This document shows, piece by piece, positions 35,904 through 45,371 of a DNA stretch of 64,000 bases (position 1 is its first letter; the number at the start of each line of letters is the position of its first letter). Source of the DNA: Planctomycetota bacterium (GTDB lineage: Bacteria; Planctomycetota; Planctomycetia; Pirellulales; Pirellulaceae). The DNA lies in contig VGZC01000001.1 in the NCBI GenBank assembly GCA_016872725.1, positions 62,001-126,000 on the forward strand. Direction: 5' to 3'. The notes under the pieces were generated by a model. The model worked only from the letters and a program-made list of their open reading frames with translations. It was not told where the DNA came from and did not search any database. Both the position numbers and the translations under genes were made by a program.

Positions 35904-36047
35904 AGGCGGCCGGCATCGGTTCCACGGGGGTGGTCCACTCCGTCGCGACGCGTTAGCATGACTGCGTACGCCCGGTCCCGCACGGGATCACCGCGCCGCG
36001 CGGCGTTCGCTCGCGACGCCACTTTTCGCGAAGGATATAGGATCATC

Positions 36048-38096
36048 ATGAATCGGTGCGTCGTTCGTGGTTTGCCCTGCCTGACGGGAGTCTTCGTCGC
36101 GACCGGTTGGATCGCGAGCGCGTCGGGCCAGCCCGACGCGGCCAGGAAGAGCGGCATTGATCGATCGGGATTCTCCGCGATCGCGTCGCCCGGCGAGGAT
36201 TTCTATCAGCATGTGAATGGGACATGGCTCGAAAAGACCGAGATCCCCGCCGACAAGTCGGACTACGGCATCTTCACCTACCTGACCGATGAGAGCCAAA
36301 AGGCGCTTCGCGAAATCGTCGAACGGGCCTCGGCTCGATCCGGCAGGCAACCCGGGTCCGATGAACAGAAGGTGGGAGACGCCTACCAGTCGTTCGTGGA
36401 CGTCGACCGTCTCGAGAAACTCGGCATCGATCCGCTGCGTCCCCACCTCGACCGCATCGCCGGACTCGCGTCGAAAGCGGACCTCGCGCGGCACATGGCC
36501 GAGAATCAACGGCGCGGAGTCACAAATCCGTTCGCCGCCTACGTGTCTCCCGACGCGAAAAAATCCGACGAATACGCGATCTACCTCACGCAAAGCGGAC
36601 TCAGCCTCCCCGATCGCGACTACTATTCGAGCGATGAGGAACGGTTCCGCCGCATCCGCGAAGCCCTCGCCAAATACGTGCGCGATCTGATGGCCGAAGC
36701 GGGATTCACGCAAGCCGACCGGATCGCCAAGAATGTCGTCGATTTGGAAACGCGGATCGCCGAATCCCATTGGGACCGCGTTCAGAACCGGGATCCGATC
36801 AAGACCTACAACAAGGCGACCGCCGAGGAACTCGGCGCGCTGATGCCCCATTTCCCGTGGTCCGATTTCGCCGCCGCCTCGGGAATCGCCAAACCGGTGA
36901 CGATCGTCGTCCGACAACCGACCTACCTGAAAGCGTTCGATCAGCTCTTCGACACCACCCCGCTCGATGCCTGGAAAGACTATTGCGCCTACCAGCTCGT
37001 GAGCTCCTACGCGGGCGCATTGTCCTCGAAGTTCGATACGCTGCATTTCGATTTCTTCGACAAGACGCTTCGCGGTGTCTCCGAACCGAGCCCGCGATGG
37101 AAGCGCGGCATCCAGACCCTCGACGGCGTGCTCGGCGAGCTCATCGGCAAGATCTATGTCCGCGAGTATTTCAAGCCCGAAGCCAAGGAACGCATGACGG
37201 CCCTCGTCGAGAACCTGCGGAAGGCGTTCGGCGAACGGATCCAGGGATTGGACTGGATGAGCGAGGTGACGAAGCGCGAGGCGCTCGCCAAGCTGGCCAA
37301 GGTCCGAGTCAAGATCGGATATCCCGACCGGTGGATCGACTACACGAAGCTGGAAATCCGCTCCGATGATCTCGTCGGGAACCTCATGCGGGCGGGCGAG
37401 TTCGAATACGATCGAATGATCGGGAAACTGGGCGGGCCGATCGACCGCGACGAATGGCACATGACGCCCCAGACGGTCAATGCCTACTACAATCCGGTCA
37501 TGAACGAGATCGTGTTCCCGGCAGCCATCCTGCAGCCGCCGTTCTTCAGTCTCGACGCCGATGACGGGGTCAATTACGGATCGATCGGAGCGGTGATCGG
37601 CCACGAGTTGTCGCACGGGTTCGACGACAAGGGGAGCCGGTTCGACGGCGAAGGCAATCTCCGCAACTGGTGGACCGAGGAGGACCGGAAGTCGTTCGAT
37701 CAGCGCGGCAAACGGCTCGCCGAACAATACGGCGCCTACGCGCCGATCGACAACATTCGGATCAACGGCGAATTGACGCTCGGCGAGAACATCGGCGATC
37801 TCGGCGGCGTCAACGTCGCCTTCCGCGCCTACCAACTCGCGCTCGGCGACGCGCCCGCGCCCGAGATCGACGGCTTCACGGGTTCGCAACGGTTTTTCCT
37901 CGGCTACGCCCAGATCTGGCGACGAAAATACCGCGACGAGGAACTGCGGCGGCGGTTGTTGACCGACCCGCACTCGCCCGCCCGTTTCCGAGTGATCGGC
38001 ATCGTCTCGAATATCGACGCGTTCTACGACGCGTTCGACGTCAAGCCGGGCCAGCCGATGTATGTCGCGCCCGAGAACCGAGTGCGCATCTGGTAG
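36048..38096 (+). CDS. Secreted M13-family (neprilysin/PepO-like) zinc metallopeptidase
   Basis: A 682-residue protein starting MNRCVVRGLPCLTGVF, with a signal peptide cleaved near SASGQPDA. The N-terminal M13 domain has PGEDFYQHVNGTWLE. The catalytic domain has NAYYNPVMNEIVFPAAIL, the zinc site GHELSHGFDD (His at about residue 519) and the third-ligand motif GENIGDLGG. It ends APENRVRIW, the usual family C-terminus (normally CxVW). It should degrade peptides outside the cytoplasm. The ATG at 36048 follows AGGATCATC. It is monocistronic and divergent from asnB. Confidence 0.94.
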   Translation: MNRCVVRGLPCLTGVFVATGWIASASGQPDAARKSGIDRSGFSAIASPGEDFYQHVNGTWLEKTEIPADKSDYGIFTYLTDESQKALREIVERASARSGRQPGSDEQKVGDAYQSFVDVDRLEKLGIDPLRPHLDRIAGLASKADLARHMAENQRRGVTNPFAAYVSPDAKKSDEYAIYLTQSGLSLPDRDYYSSDEERFRRIREALAKYVRDLMAEAGFTQADRIAKNVVDLETRIAESHWDRVQNRDPIKTYNKATAEELGALMPHFPWSDFAAASGIAKPVTIVVRQPTYLKAFDQLFDTTPLDAWKDYCAYQLVSSYAGALSSKFDTLHFDFFDKTLRGVSEPSPRWKRGIQTLDGVLGELIGKIYVREYFKPEAKERMTALVENLRKAFGERIQGLDWMSEVTKREALAKLAKVRVKIGYPDRWIDYTKLEIRSDDLVGNLMRAGEFEYDRMIGKLGGPIDRDEWHMTPQTVNAYYNPVMNEIVFPAAILQPPFFSLDADDGVNYGSIGAVIGHELSHGFDDKGSRFDGEGNLRNWWTEEDRKSFDQRGKRLAEQYGAYAPIDNIRINGELTLGENIGDLGGVNVAFRAYQLALGDAPAPEIDGFTGSQRFFLGYAQIWRRKYRDEELRRRLLTDPHSPARFRVIGIVSNIDAFYDAFDVKPGQPMYVAPENRVRIW

Positions 38097-38170
38097 GATG
38101 ATTTGGTTTGGAAAGCGGATGAGCCAACACTCCGTTGGTTCGGGACGCCGAACGGCGAGGGCCTACTCCG

Positions 38171-39430
38171 GTGATCGCGGCATGGTGCGTCTTGAGCCTG
38201 CTCGCGGCTCAGCCCGGCCTGGGGGCCGAGCGGGACGTTGCCGCCATCGTGCGCCGGTGGGTCCGGCAACTCGACGCGTCCGAACTCTCGCGCCGTGACG
38301 AGGCCGAACGGGCCCTCATCGCGCTCGGACCTCCCGCGCTCGACGTGCTCCCTCCCCCCGACGATCGAACGCCGCCCGAAATCCGCCGACGGCTCGCCCG
38401 CGTCCGCTCGGCGCTCGAGGACGCCGCCGCGCGCGGCGCGATCCGCGCCGCCACCGTGACGCTCGACGGCGAAATGCCGATCGCCCAAGCGCTGCGGGCC
38501 GTGGAACAACAAACGGGAAATCGGCTCGCCGGTTTCGAGGACCGCGACGCGGTCGTTCAAACCGATCTGCGGGCGACGCCCTTTTGGCAAGCCCTCGACC
38601 GACTGCTCGATGCATCCGCGCTCACGACCGATCCGTACGGCGGCGAACCGCGCACGCTCGTGCTCGTCGCGCGCCCCGAGGGAGACACGAACCGAGGCGA
38701 ACGGGCGGCATACGACGGCGCGTTTCGAATCGAGCCCCTGCGGATCATCGCCGCCAAGGACCTCCTACGGCCCGCCGGAAACGGGCTGCGCGTCGCGCTC
38801 GGCGTCGGCTGGGAACCCCGATTGGATCTGATTCTGCTGGAACACGATCCGGCAACCCTGCGCTGCGCCGACAATCAAGGTCGCACCGTCCCCGTCGCCG
38901 GCGCGATGGGCAAAGTCGAATTCAGTCCAAGGTCGGGAACGACGGGCCTGGAATTCGAAGTGCTTTTCGAACGGCCCTCCAGGGAAAGCCGCGCCCTCGC
39001 GTCGCTCGACGGGGAATTGTCGGCGCTGGTGGCGGGCCGAGTCGAGTCCTTTGTGTTCGGCGGCGATCTCGCGAAGGCCCGCGACGTGTCGGTCCGCAAG
39101 GGAGCGGTGACCGTCGTTCTCGAAGAATCGAGTTCGAGGCTCGGCGCGTATCGAATCCACGCGCGCGTGCGGTTTGACGACGCGTCCCGAGCGCTTGAAT
39201 CGCATCGAGGTTGGATCTTCTCGAACGAAGCATGGCTCGTCGACGCGAAAGGAACGAGGATCGAACCGGCGAGCCTCGATGTCACAAGGCAGACGCCGCA
39301 CGAGGTCGGTCTCGACTATTGGTTCAACCTCCCCGACGGACTCGAGGGCCATGCATTCACGTACCGCGGTCCGACGGCCCTCGTGCGCCACCCCGTTCGA
39401 TTCTCCTTCGCCGACCTGGAGCTCCCGTAA
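38171..39430 (+). CDS. Secreted protein of unknown function, first gene of a PpiC-mutY operon
   Basis: A 419-residue protein. The GTG at 38171 is chosen because GAGG lies 10 bases upstream and a signal peptide follows (MIAAWCVLSLLAAQPGLGAE). The first 90 residues after the signal are helical, with Arg/Glu-rich HEAT-like character. Residues 90 to 190 look like a STN/N0-like fold (PIAQALRAVEQQTGNRL). The rest is beta-rich. I do not recognise the family. Its stop overlaps the start of the PpiC gene (TAATG), so the two products are probably made together in the periplasm. Confidence 0.75.
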   Translation: MIAAWCVLSLLAAQPGLGAERDVAAIVRRWVRQLDASELSRRDEAERALIALGPPALDVLPPPDDRTPPEIRRRLARVRSALEDAAARGAIRAATVTLDGEMPIAQALRAVEQQTGNRLAGFEDRDAVVQTDLRATPFWQALDRLLDASALTTDPYGGEPRTLVLVARPEGDTNRGERAAYDGAFRIEPLRIIAAKDLLRPAGNGLRVALGVGWEPRLDLILLEHDPATLRCADNQGRTVPVAGAMGKVEFSPRSGTTGLEFEVLFERPSRESRALASLDGELSALVAGRVESFVFGGDLAKARDVSVRKGAVTVVLEESSSRLGAYRIHARVRFDDASRALESHRGWIFSNEAWLVDAKGTRIEPASLDVTRQTPHEVGLDYWFNLPDGLEGHAFTYRGPTALVRHPVRFSFADLELP

Positions 39431-40431
39431 TGCGGCGCGCCGTTCGGATGCGAGCCGGTTGGAACGCGGCCGCGCGGGCCTTGATACCCGCGATCGGCCG
39501 ATCGGCCGCCGCGATCGCGTGCGTCGTTTTCGCGGTGCCCCGAGGGATTGCCGAACCGCCTCAAGCGGGCGACGACCCCGTCGCGGCGCGCGTGGACGGC
39601 CATGCGATCGGCGCGCGGGAAGTGGAGCGCGAACTGCGAACGGCCATGCGCGGACTCGACATCGCGCCGGACGCGCTCGACCGCTTGCGTTCGGAAACGC
39701 TGGAGAAACTGATCGACCGGCGGCTCACCCTGCGCTACCTCGAACAGAAGCGGTTGGCCGCCTCCGCCGACGATGTGGAACTCGCTTGGAAGCGGCTCGA
39801 AGGCGAACTGAAAGGACGCGGCCGAGCGATCGACGACTACGCGCGTCAGCTCGGGAAAACGCCCGAGGAACTGCGCGAGTCGATGCGATGGTCGTTGAGC
39901 TGGAAGGCGCACCTCGATCGGTTCTTGACCGACGCGAATGTCGAAAGATACTATCTCGCCCATCAACGCGATTTCGACGGCACGGAACGGCGAGTCGCCC
40001 ATCTGCTGCTCCGCGCGGAGTCCGACGAACGCCTGCCCGCCATTCTCGAAAAGGCGAGGTCGATCCGGCGGTCGGTCGTCGAGGGTGGCGTCGCATTCGC
40101 CGCCGCGGTCAGGGAATCCTCCGAAAGTCCAACGCGTGAATCGGGCGGAGACCTCGGATGGATCCGTCGGCGCGAACCGATGCCCGAATCGTTCAGCCGC
40201 TCGGCGTTCGAGCTCGAAGTGGGCCAGGTCAGCGAGCCCGTCGTGACGTCGTTCGGCGTCCATTTGATCACCTGTCTCGACGAACGCCGCGGCGCGATCG
40301 GATGGAAAGCGGCGCGCGGCGAACTGGAGAAGGCGATGGCCGCCTACCTCCTGACCTGGTCCGCCGACCAACAGCGACCTTCGGCGACTGTCGAGCGAAC
40401 CGGCGTGATCGGCGGAGCCGCTCCGCGATGA
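39430..40431 (+). CDS. Periplasmic parvulin-type peptidyl-prolyl isomerase (PpiC/SurA-like)
   Basis: A 333-residue protein with a signal-anchor (IPAIGRSAAAIACVVFAVPRG), an N-terminal SurA_N-like helical domain (ERELRTAMRGLDIAPDALDR) and a parvulin domain at about residues 180-290. The domain shows RRVAHLLLRAESDE, ESSESPTRESGGDLGWIRR, FSRSAFELEVGQVSEPVVT and GVHLITCLDERRG. It probably assists folding of exported proteins. The ATG overlaps the previous stop by one base, and its own stop overlaps the mutY start by four. Confidence 0.9.
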   Translation: MRRAVRMRAGWNAAARALIPAIGRSAAAIACVVFAVPRGIAEPPQAGDDPVAARVDGHAIGAREVERELRTAMRGLDIAPDALDRLRSETLEKLIDRRLTLRYLEQKRLAASADDVELAWKRLEGELKGRGRAIDDYARQLGKTPEELRESMRWSLSWKAHLDRFLTDANVERYYLAHQRDFDGTERRVAHLLLRAESDERLPAILEKARSIRRSVVEGGVAFAAAVRESSESPTRESGGDLGWIRRREPMPESFSRSAFELEVGQVSEPVVTSFGVHLITCLDERRGAIGWKAARGELEKAMAAYLLTWSADQQRPSATVERTGVIGGAAPR

Positions 40432-41615
40432 CGGCTCGCCCCGGTTCGAATACGCGGTTGTCCGAACCGGAGGGGCTCGCCGACGCTCGGGAGTGCCCGA
40501 CGTGGACGCCCCGCCGACTCGGCCTTCTCCGCAAAAGGTCGCTCGATTGGTTCCGCGGCGCGGCGCGCGATCTTCCGTGGCGCCGCACGCGCGATCCGTA
40601 CGCGATCTGGATCAGCGAGATCATGCTCCAGCAGACCCAGGTCGCGACGGTCGTGCCGTATTACGAACGGTTCGTCGCGCGGTTTCCGACGGTCCAATCC
40701 CTCGCGGACGCCGAGGAACACGATGTCCTGCGCTACTGGGAAGGCCTTGGCTACTATCGCCGCGCTCGGCAACTCCACGCCGCCGCGCGGCGCATTCGTG
40801 ACGAACATCGGGGTCGGTTCCCCGAGGATTTCGATGCGGTCCTCGGACTACCCGGTATCGGCCGCTACACGGCGGGAGCCATCTGCTCGATCGCCTTCGA
40901 TCAGCGGACGCCGATCCTCGAAGCCAACACGGTGCGTCTCTTCAGCCGCCTGTTGCCGCTGCTCGATGATCCCCGCGGCGCCCTCGGTCGCGACGCGCTC
41001 TGGGATTTCGCCGCCCGAATCCTCCCCAGGTCGCGCGTCGGCGCGTTCAACCAAAGCCTTATGGAACTCGGGAGCGAGGTCTGCCGCCCCAAAGACCCCC
41101 GCTGCGCCGCCTGCCCCCTGCGCGCGCTCTGCCCGACCGCCGAGCGCGGCTGGCAGGACCGGATTCCCGTTCCCCCTCCGAGGACTCGGATCGAACGGGT
41201 GACCGAGGCCGCCGTGATCGTCGCCCATCACTCCGATCCCCATCGAGTCCTCGTCGTGCGCCGCGGATCCGGAGAACGGTGGGAGGGACTTTGGGACTTC
41301 CCCCGGTTCCCCATCCCGCGCCCCGATGGGCCCTGGTTGGACGAGCTCGTCGACCGGCTGCGGACGGCGACCGGCGTCACCGTGCGCGGCCTGGAATCCA
41401 AGAGGACCTTGACGCACGGCGTGACGCGATACCGCATCACATTGCACTGCTGCGCCGCGCGGGCGGTTGCCGTTCGGCGCCGAGCGGACCCCGATGCGCG
41501 CTGGGTTCGAGTCGACGATCTCGAAAGGCTCGCGATGAGCTCGACCGGACGGACCATCAGCCGCTGGCTTCGGGACGGCGAGCCGGCGGCCGGCGGCACG
41601 TCACGCAAGAAATGA
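40428..41615 (+). CDS. mutY: A/G-specific adenine DNA glycosylase
   Basis: A 395-residue MutY. The catalytic Glu lies in WISEIMLQQTQVATVVPYY, the helix-hairpin-helix is LPGIGRYTAGAI, and the iron-sulfur cluster is a perfect C-x6-C-x2-C-x5-C (CRPKDPRCAACPLRALC). The C-terminal NUDIX-like domain begins near residue 265 with VTEAAVIVAHH and GLWDFPRFPIP. It removes adenine mispaired with 8-oxoguanine. The ATG overlaps the PpiC stop (ATGA). A terminator follows directly. Confidence 0.95.
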   Translation: MTARPGSNTRLSEPEGLADARECPTWTPRRLGLLRKRSLDWFRGAARDLPWRRTRDPYAIWISEIMLQQTQVATVVPYYERFVARFPTVQSLADAEEHDVLRYWEGLGYYRRARQLHAAARRIRDEHRGRFPEDFDAVLGLPGIGRYTAGAICSIAFDQRTPILEANTVRLFSRLLPLLDDPRGALGRDALWDFAARILPRSRVGAFNQSLMELGSEVCRPKDPRCAACPLRALCPTAERGWQDRIPVPPPRTRIERVTEAAVIVAHHSDPHRVLVVRRGSGERWEGLWDFPRFPIPRPDGPWLDELVDRLRTATGVTVRGLESKRTLTHGVTRYRITLHCCAARAVAVRRRADPDARWVRVDDLERLAMSSTGRTISRWLRDGEPAAGGTSRKK

Positions 41616-41618
41616 AAG

Positions 41619-41658
41619 AAGCGTTCGGGCTGTTCCCACGCCAGCCGAACGCTTTTTT
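41619..41658 (+). terminator. Intrinsic terminator after mutY
   Basis: AAGCGTTCGG and CCGAACGCTT form a perfect 10-bp stem, followed by a six-T tract. It starts 4 bases after the mutY stop. The facing lipoprotein gene ends 27 bases beyond it, and the hairpin has a looser T-rich flank on the other strand, so it may serve both. Confidence 0.88.
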
Positions 41659-41685
41659 CAGAGTCGTTCCGACGATCGCCTTGGA

Positions 41686-41922
41686 TCAGCGGCGGCCCTG
41701 CAATTGCTGATTGGCTTGATATTCCTTCATCGCGGCGGCCTCTCTCGACAGCTTGAATTCAGGGCCCGCCGGGAAGTACTGAACGTCGTCGCTCAAATAG
41801 TACGCGCTCGGCAGCGTCTGACCGCCCTCCGTGATCTGGCATCCGGTCGATCCCGCCAGAACCAAGAGTCCCAGTCCGCACCACGCGGCGTGCATCCAAA
41901 GTTGTGGGTTCGGCTTCTTCAT
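41686..41922 (-). CDS. Small putative lipoprotein of planctomycete type
   Basis: A 78-residue protein with a positively charged start (MKKPNPQ), a hydrophobic segment and a lipobox-like end (LAGSTGC, Cys28), though the -3 residue is Ser rather than the usual Leu. The mature part contains SAYYLSDDVQYFPAGPEF and a KLSREAAAMKEYQ helix. Similar YYLxDDVQYFPxGPEFKL proteins occur, to my knowledge, in other planctomycetes, but I know of no assigned function. The ATG at 41922 follows GGAG by 11 bases. Confidence 0.75.
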   Translation of the reverse strand: MKKPNPQLWMHAAWCGLGLLVLAGSTGCQITEGGQTLPSAYYLSDDVQYFPAGPEFKLSREAAAMKEYQANQQLQGRR

Positions 41923-42289
41923 GGCTCGCAATACTCCGTTTCCCCGTGGGTGGGATTACCGGCTTCCGTTCGCACGGCGGCCCGGCCTGTCTCGGGCTCC
42001 TTCCGGATCCGCGGGTCTTCCGCCGTCGCGCGAATTGTTGCAGTCATTATCGTCGGCACAATCGTCAGACTTTCACAAATCCGCGAGAAATCGCCGAGTT
42101 CGGCGGCGGCATCCCGAGCCGACACGGCCCAATTTCCCCATTTCGCCGCATCGCTCGGAGGATGGGCAGGACGTGACGCGGCCGGTTTCATTCGCCCGTC
42201 CGTCGGCGGTCCGCTATGATGAAGTACACGACGGGTGACTCGCCCAGTGGGGACTGACCCGTGGGGACTCGAGGAAGCGAGGTACTTCC
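41923..42289. other. Divergent intergenic region
   Basis: About 370 bases between the lipoprotein gene and the TPR-CHAT gene. A -10-like TATGAT (42214-42219) lies 71 bases before the TPR-CHAT start, without a clear -35. On the other strand TTGTGC-16-AACAAT (near 42063-42036) could serve the lipoprotein gene. No gene is supported. Confidence 0.4.
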
Positions 42290-45200
42290 ATGCGCCAAAG
42301 TCATCGATGGGACGCCGCCGGAGGGAGTCGGGTTCGGTGCGAAGGCGCGGCGACCGATCGCCGCGCGGGGAACTGGAGGATCACGGCGGCCGTTCTTGCG
42401 GCGGTGTGGTGCGGGGGCATCCGATCGGCGCCCGCCCAGTCGGGGTCGTACCCGTCGACCGACTATTTTGTCGCCATGCAGGTCTTTACCGAGGGCGAGT
42501 ACCGATCGGCGGCGAAGGCGTTCCAGACGGCGAGTCGATCGGGCCTTCGCGGCCCGAACTGGCGCTGGATCGACTCGGTTTGCTACTACACGATGCTCGG
42601 CGAGTGCTTCTATCACATGGGGGACCATGCGAACGCGCTCGAACAATACAACTTGGCGCTGAGGCTGTTCCTGAGCCAGCGCGAGTGGCTTCAAGGTGTG
42701 CGGTTCCAGGAAACGAACGCGCCGCCGTACACGGGCCCCGTGCCGACCTGGGGCACGAAGGGGCGCGCGGCGCCGATCGGCCCGTTCCCGGAAAAAGGGA
42801 TCAGCTCACCCCGCGCGCTCAATTCGCTCGCCGTGTCGGAACAGGGCACGGCCGTTCTGCAGACGCAATATGTCTCGTTGTACGCGGGTGAAGTCGCGCG
42901 GTGCATCGCCGTCTCGTTGCGCCGGCGCGCGGAGATCCTCGGACCGGTCGGACCGCACGACCCGATGACCCGGGAGATTATCGCCGGATTGTCGCCCTCC
43001 CCGGCGCCTCCCAACCATTGGACGCAAGCGTGGGTCGATTGCTGGCTCGGACTCGCCTACCTTTCGGCGAATCGCGCCGCGGAGGCGAGCGCGTCGTTGC
43101 AGAGCTCGCTTACGGCGGGAGGCAACTTCGATCATGCGTTGACTTCGATCGGCCTGCTCGAACTCGGCAAGCTCGCCGTCGCCGCCGGACAATTCGAACA
43201 GGCTGAAAAATATCTCTTCGAGTCGACGTTTCCGGCGACGTACTACGGGCAATACGACGTGCTCGAGGAAGCGTTCCGCTGGGGTTCGTGGAACCACCTG
43301 GTCGCGGGCCGACCGGAACCGTACGCGATGCTGGGCCTCGCGCTCCCCTGGGCCCAGCGCCAGTCGCTCATCCAGCTCGAAGCGTCGCTCCTATTGGAAT
43401 CGGCCGAACAGGTGGGCCGTGCGGACGCGAAGGCCGGACTCGCCGCGCTCGAACTCGGCCGCCGCGCCATGCTGCGCCATGAAATGATGGCGGGCGCCAT
43501 CGGAGCCCGCTACCAGTTCCTGTTCGCGAAACTCCAATACCAGGCGGGAAACATCGCGGCCGGAGATACGGCCCTCGCGACGGCCATGAAGTTCTACGCG
43601 GGCGCTCCGAACCTCGTACAGATCGGGTTCGCCGATCGGCTCGCCGGCTCGCTCACCGAACTTGCCGCCGATACGCTCTACGCGTCCGTTCTTCGCGAAC
43701 CGACGCCCATGGATTGGGCCCTGCGCCCCGCCGAATCGCTCGCCATGTGCCTCAATGCGAATACGGCGCCGTTCGAGCACTGGTTCGAATTGGCCGTGAA
43801 GCGGAGCGATCTCGAGAAGGCGATCGAGGTCGTCGATCGGATCCGGCGGAAACAGTTCATGGCGACCACGACGATGGGCGGCCGATTGCTCGCGCTCCGA
43901 TGGGTCCTGGACGGCCCCGAGGAGGTCTTGAGTGAAACGGGGAAACTCCAGCGCCTGGACCTGTTCGCGCGGTATCCGGCGTTCCAGGCGCTGAGCCGCC
44001 GGTCGGACGAACTGCGCGCCGAGCTGGCTTCGATGCCGATCGTGCCGACCGAGCCGGCGGACGTCGAGCGGCAAAGGAAGGCCTATGCCGAGCTGGGGCG
44101 GGTGAGCGCGTCGCGCGAGGTCGGCCTGCGCGAGATCGCCGTCGGGCGGAACGGATGCGAATTCGCGTTTCCCCCACCACCCGATCTCAAGGCGATCCGA
44201 GCCAAGCTCGACGAAAAACAGGCGATCTGGCTCTTCTTCGCGGCGCGGCGCGACGTCTATTCATTCCTCATCCGCAAGGAGGGATCGGTTCAAGGCCGTC
44301 GCATTTCGGAAGCGGCGAAGATCCGAGCCGGGCTCGTCAATCTGCTCCGCGAGACGGGCAATCACGACGGAAACTACGAACTCGCCCTCAAGGACACGAA
44401 GTCGCCCTGGGCGACGACCTCGAAGGAACTGCTCCGCATCCTGACCGGCGCCTCCGCCGTCGGCGAGGAACCTCCCTGGAAGGACGCCGAGGAACTCGTC
44501 ATCGTGCCGCACGGCGTCCTATGGTATCTGCCGTTCGAGATGCTCGGCGTCGATTCCGGCGGCACGATCGAACCGCTCATCGCGAAGGTCCGCATCCGGT
44601 ACGCGCCGTTCGTGTCGCTCGCCGTGCCGGACGGGCGTCGAGCCCTTCCGATCGCCGACACGCTGCTGATCGCGGGGAAGCTGCATCCCAAGGATACCGA
44701 TTCGACGGCCGATGATGTGGCGAAGGAGATGGCCGAGGCCGTTCCCCGATTGATGCGGTTGACCGATGCGAAGCCGCCCGCGCCGCTGCTCGCGTCGGTC
44801 TGTTCGCGGGCCGTCGTATTCGCGGAGATCGACATCGGGAAGGGCGGACCCTTCGGCGTCGCGCCGCTTCCGATCGAAGGCGCGAAAGGCGAATCGAAAG
44901 TCGACCCGAGCCTCGCGTCGTGGCTCGAATTGCCCTGGGGCGCGCCGCAGGAACTCATCCTGCCGGGATTCCACACAAGCGCCGAAAGCGCCCTCAAGAA
45001 GGGAGGCACGGGCGACGAGGTCTTCCTCGCGGTGAGCGGGTTGATGGCGTCGGGATGCCGTTCGGTGCTCATCAGCCGGTGGCGAGTCGGCGGAATGTCC
45101 GCTCGGAAACTCGTCCGCGAATACCTCCAGGAACTTCCCCACTCGGCGCCCGCGAACGCGTGGCAGCGGAGCGTCGAGCTGTTTCGATCGCAGGAACTGG

Positions 45201-45349
45201 ACCTGACGAACGAGCCGCGCGTGAACCGGGGCACGTTTACCGAAGCCGTCCCAGGCGATTTCCCACTGTTCTGGGGCGGCTACATGCTGATCGACTCGGG
45301 CGATCCCGGCGTCCCACGCGCTCCCGCGGCCCCGCCCAAAGACTCGTGA
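42290..45349 (+). CDS. Secreted TPR-CHAT protein with a degenerate caspase-like active site
   Basis: A 1019-residue protein. The signal peptide ends near GIRSAPAQSGS. TPR-like helices cover about residues 60-560, beginning with AMQVFTEGEYRSAAKAFQTA. The C-terminal CHAT domain (about 625-1010) has LVIVPHGVLWYLPFEMLG and GDEVFLAVSGLMASGCRS. By eye the active-site positions are replaced: the region equal to HFATHG reads FAEID (Ile847 for His) and the region equal to LSACET reads LPGFHT (Phe894 for Cys). Peptidase activity is therefore unlikely. GAGG lies 7 bases before the ATG. It converges on the GNAT-like gene, 22 bases away. Confidence 0.85.
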   Translation: MRQSHRWDAAGGSRVRCEGAATDRRAGNWRITAAVLAAVWCGGIRSAPAQSGSYPSTDYFVAMQVFTEGEYRSAAKAFQTASRSGLRGPNWRWIDSVCYYTMLGECFYHMGDHANALEQYNLALRLFLSQREWLQGVRFQETNAPPYTGPVPTWGTKGRAAPIGPFPEKGISSPRALNSLAVSEQGTAVLQTQYVSLYAGEVARCIAVSLRRRAEILGPVGPHDPMTREIIAGLSPSPAPPNHWTQAWVDCWLGLAYLSANRAAEASASLQSSLTAGGNFDHALTSIGLLELGKLAVAAGQFEQAEKYLFESTFPATYYGQYDVLEEAFRWGSWNHLVAGRPEPYAMLGLALPWAQRQSLIQLEASLLLESAEQVGRADAKAGLAALELGRRAMLRHEMMAGAIGARYQFLFAKLQYQAGNIAAGDTALATAMKFYAGAPNLVQIGFADRLAGSLTELAADTLYASVLREPTPMDWALRPAESLAMCLNANTAPFEHWFELAVKRSDLEKAIEVVDRIRRKQFMATTTMGGRLLALRWVLDGPEEVLSETGKLQRLDLFARYPAFQALSRRSDELRAELASMPIVPTEPADVERQRKAYAELGRVSASREVGLREIAVGRNGCEFAFPPPPDLKAIRAKLDEKQAIWLFFAARRDVYSFLIRKEGSVQGRRISEAAKIRAGLVNLLRETGNHDGNYELALKDTKSPWATTSKELLRILTGASAVGEEPPWKDAEELVIVPHGVLWYLPFEMLGVDSGGTIEPLIAKVRIRYAPFVSLAVPDGRRALPIADTLLIAGKLHPKDTDSTADDVAKEMAEAVPRLMRLTDAKPPAPLLASVCSRAVVFAEIDIGKGGPFGVAPLPIEGAKGESKVDPSLASWLELPWGAPQELILPGFHTSAESALKKGGTGDEVFLAVSGLMASGCRSVLISRWRVGGMSARKLVREYLQELPHSAPANAWQRSVELFRSQELDLTNEPRVNRGTFTEAVPGDFPLFWGGYMLIDSGDPGVPRAPAAPPKDS

Positions 45350-45371
45350 GACCCGAAGCCGAGCGGGCCCG

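Noticed and set aside
40428-40470. A GGTTCGAATAC string resembling a tRNA T-arm
   Set aside because: It lies inside the mutY coding region and the rest of a cloverleaf is absent.
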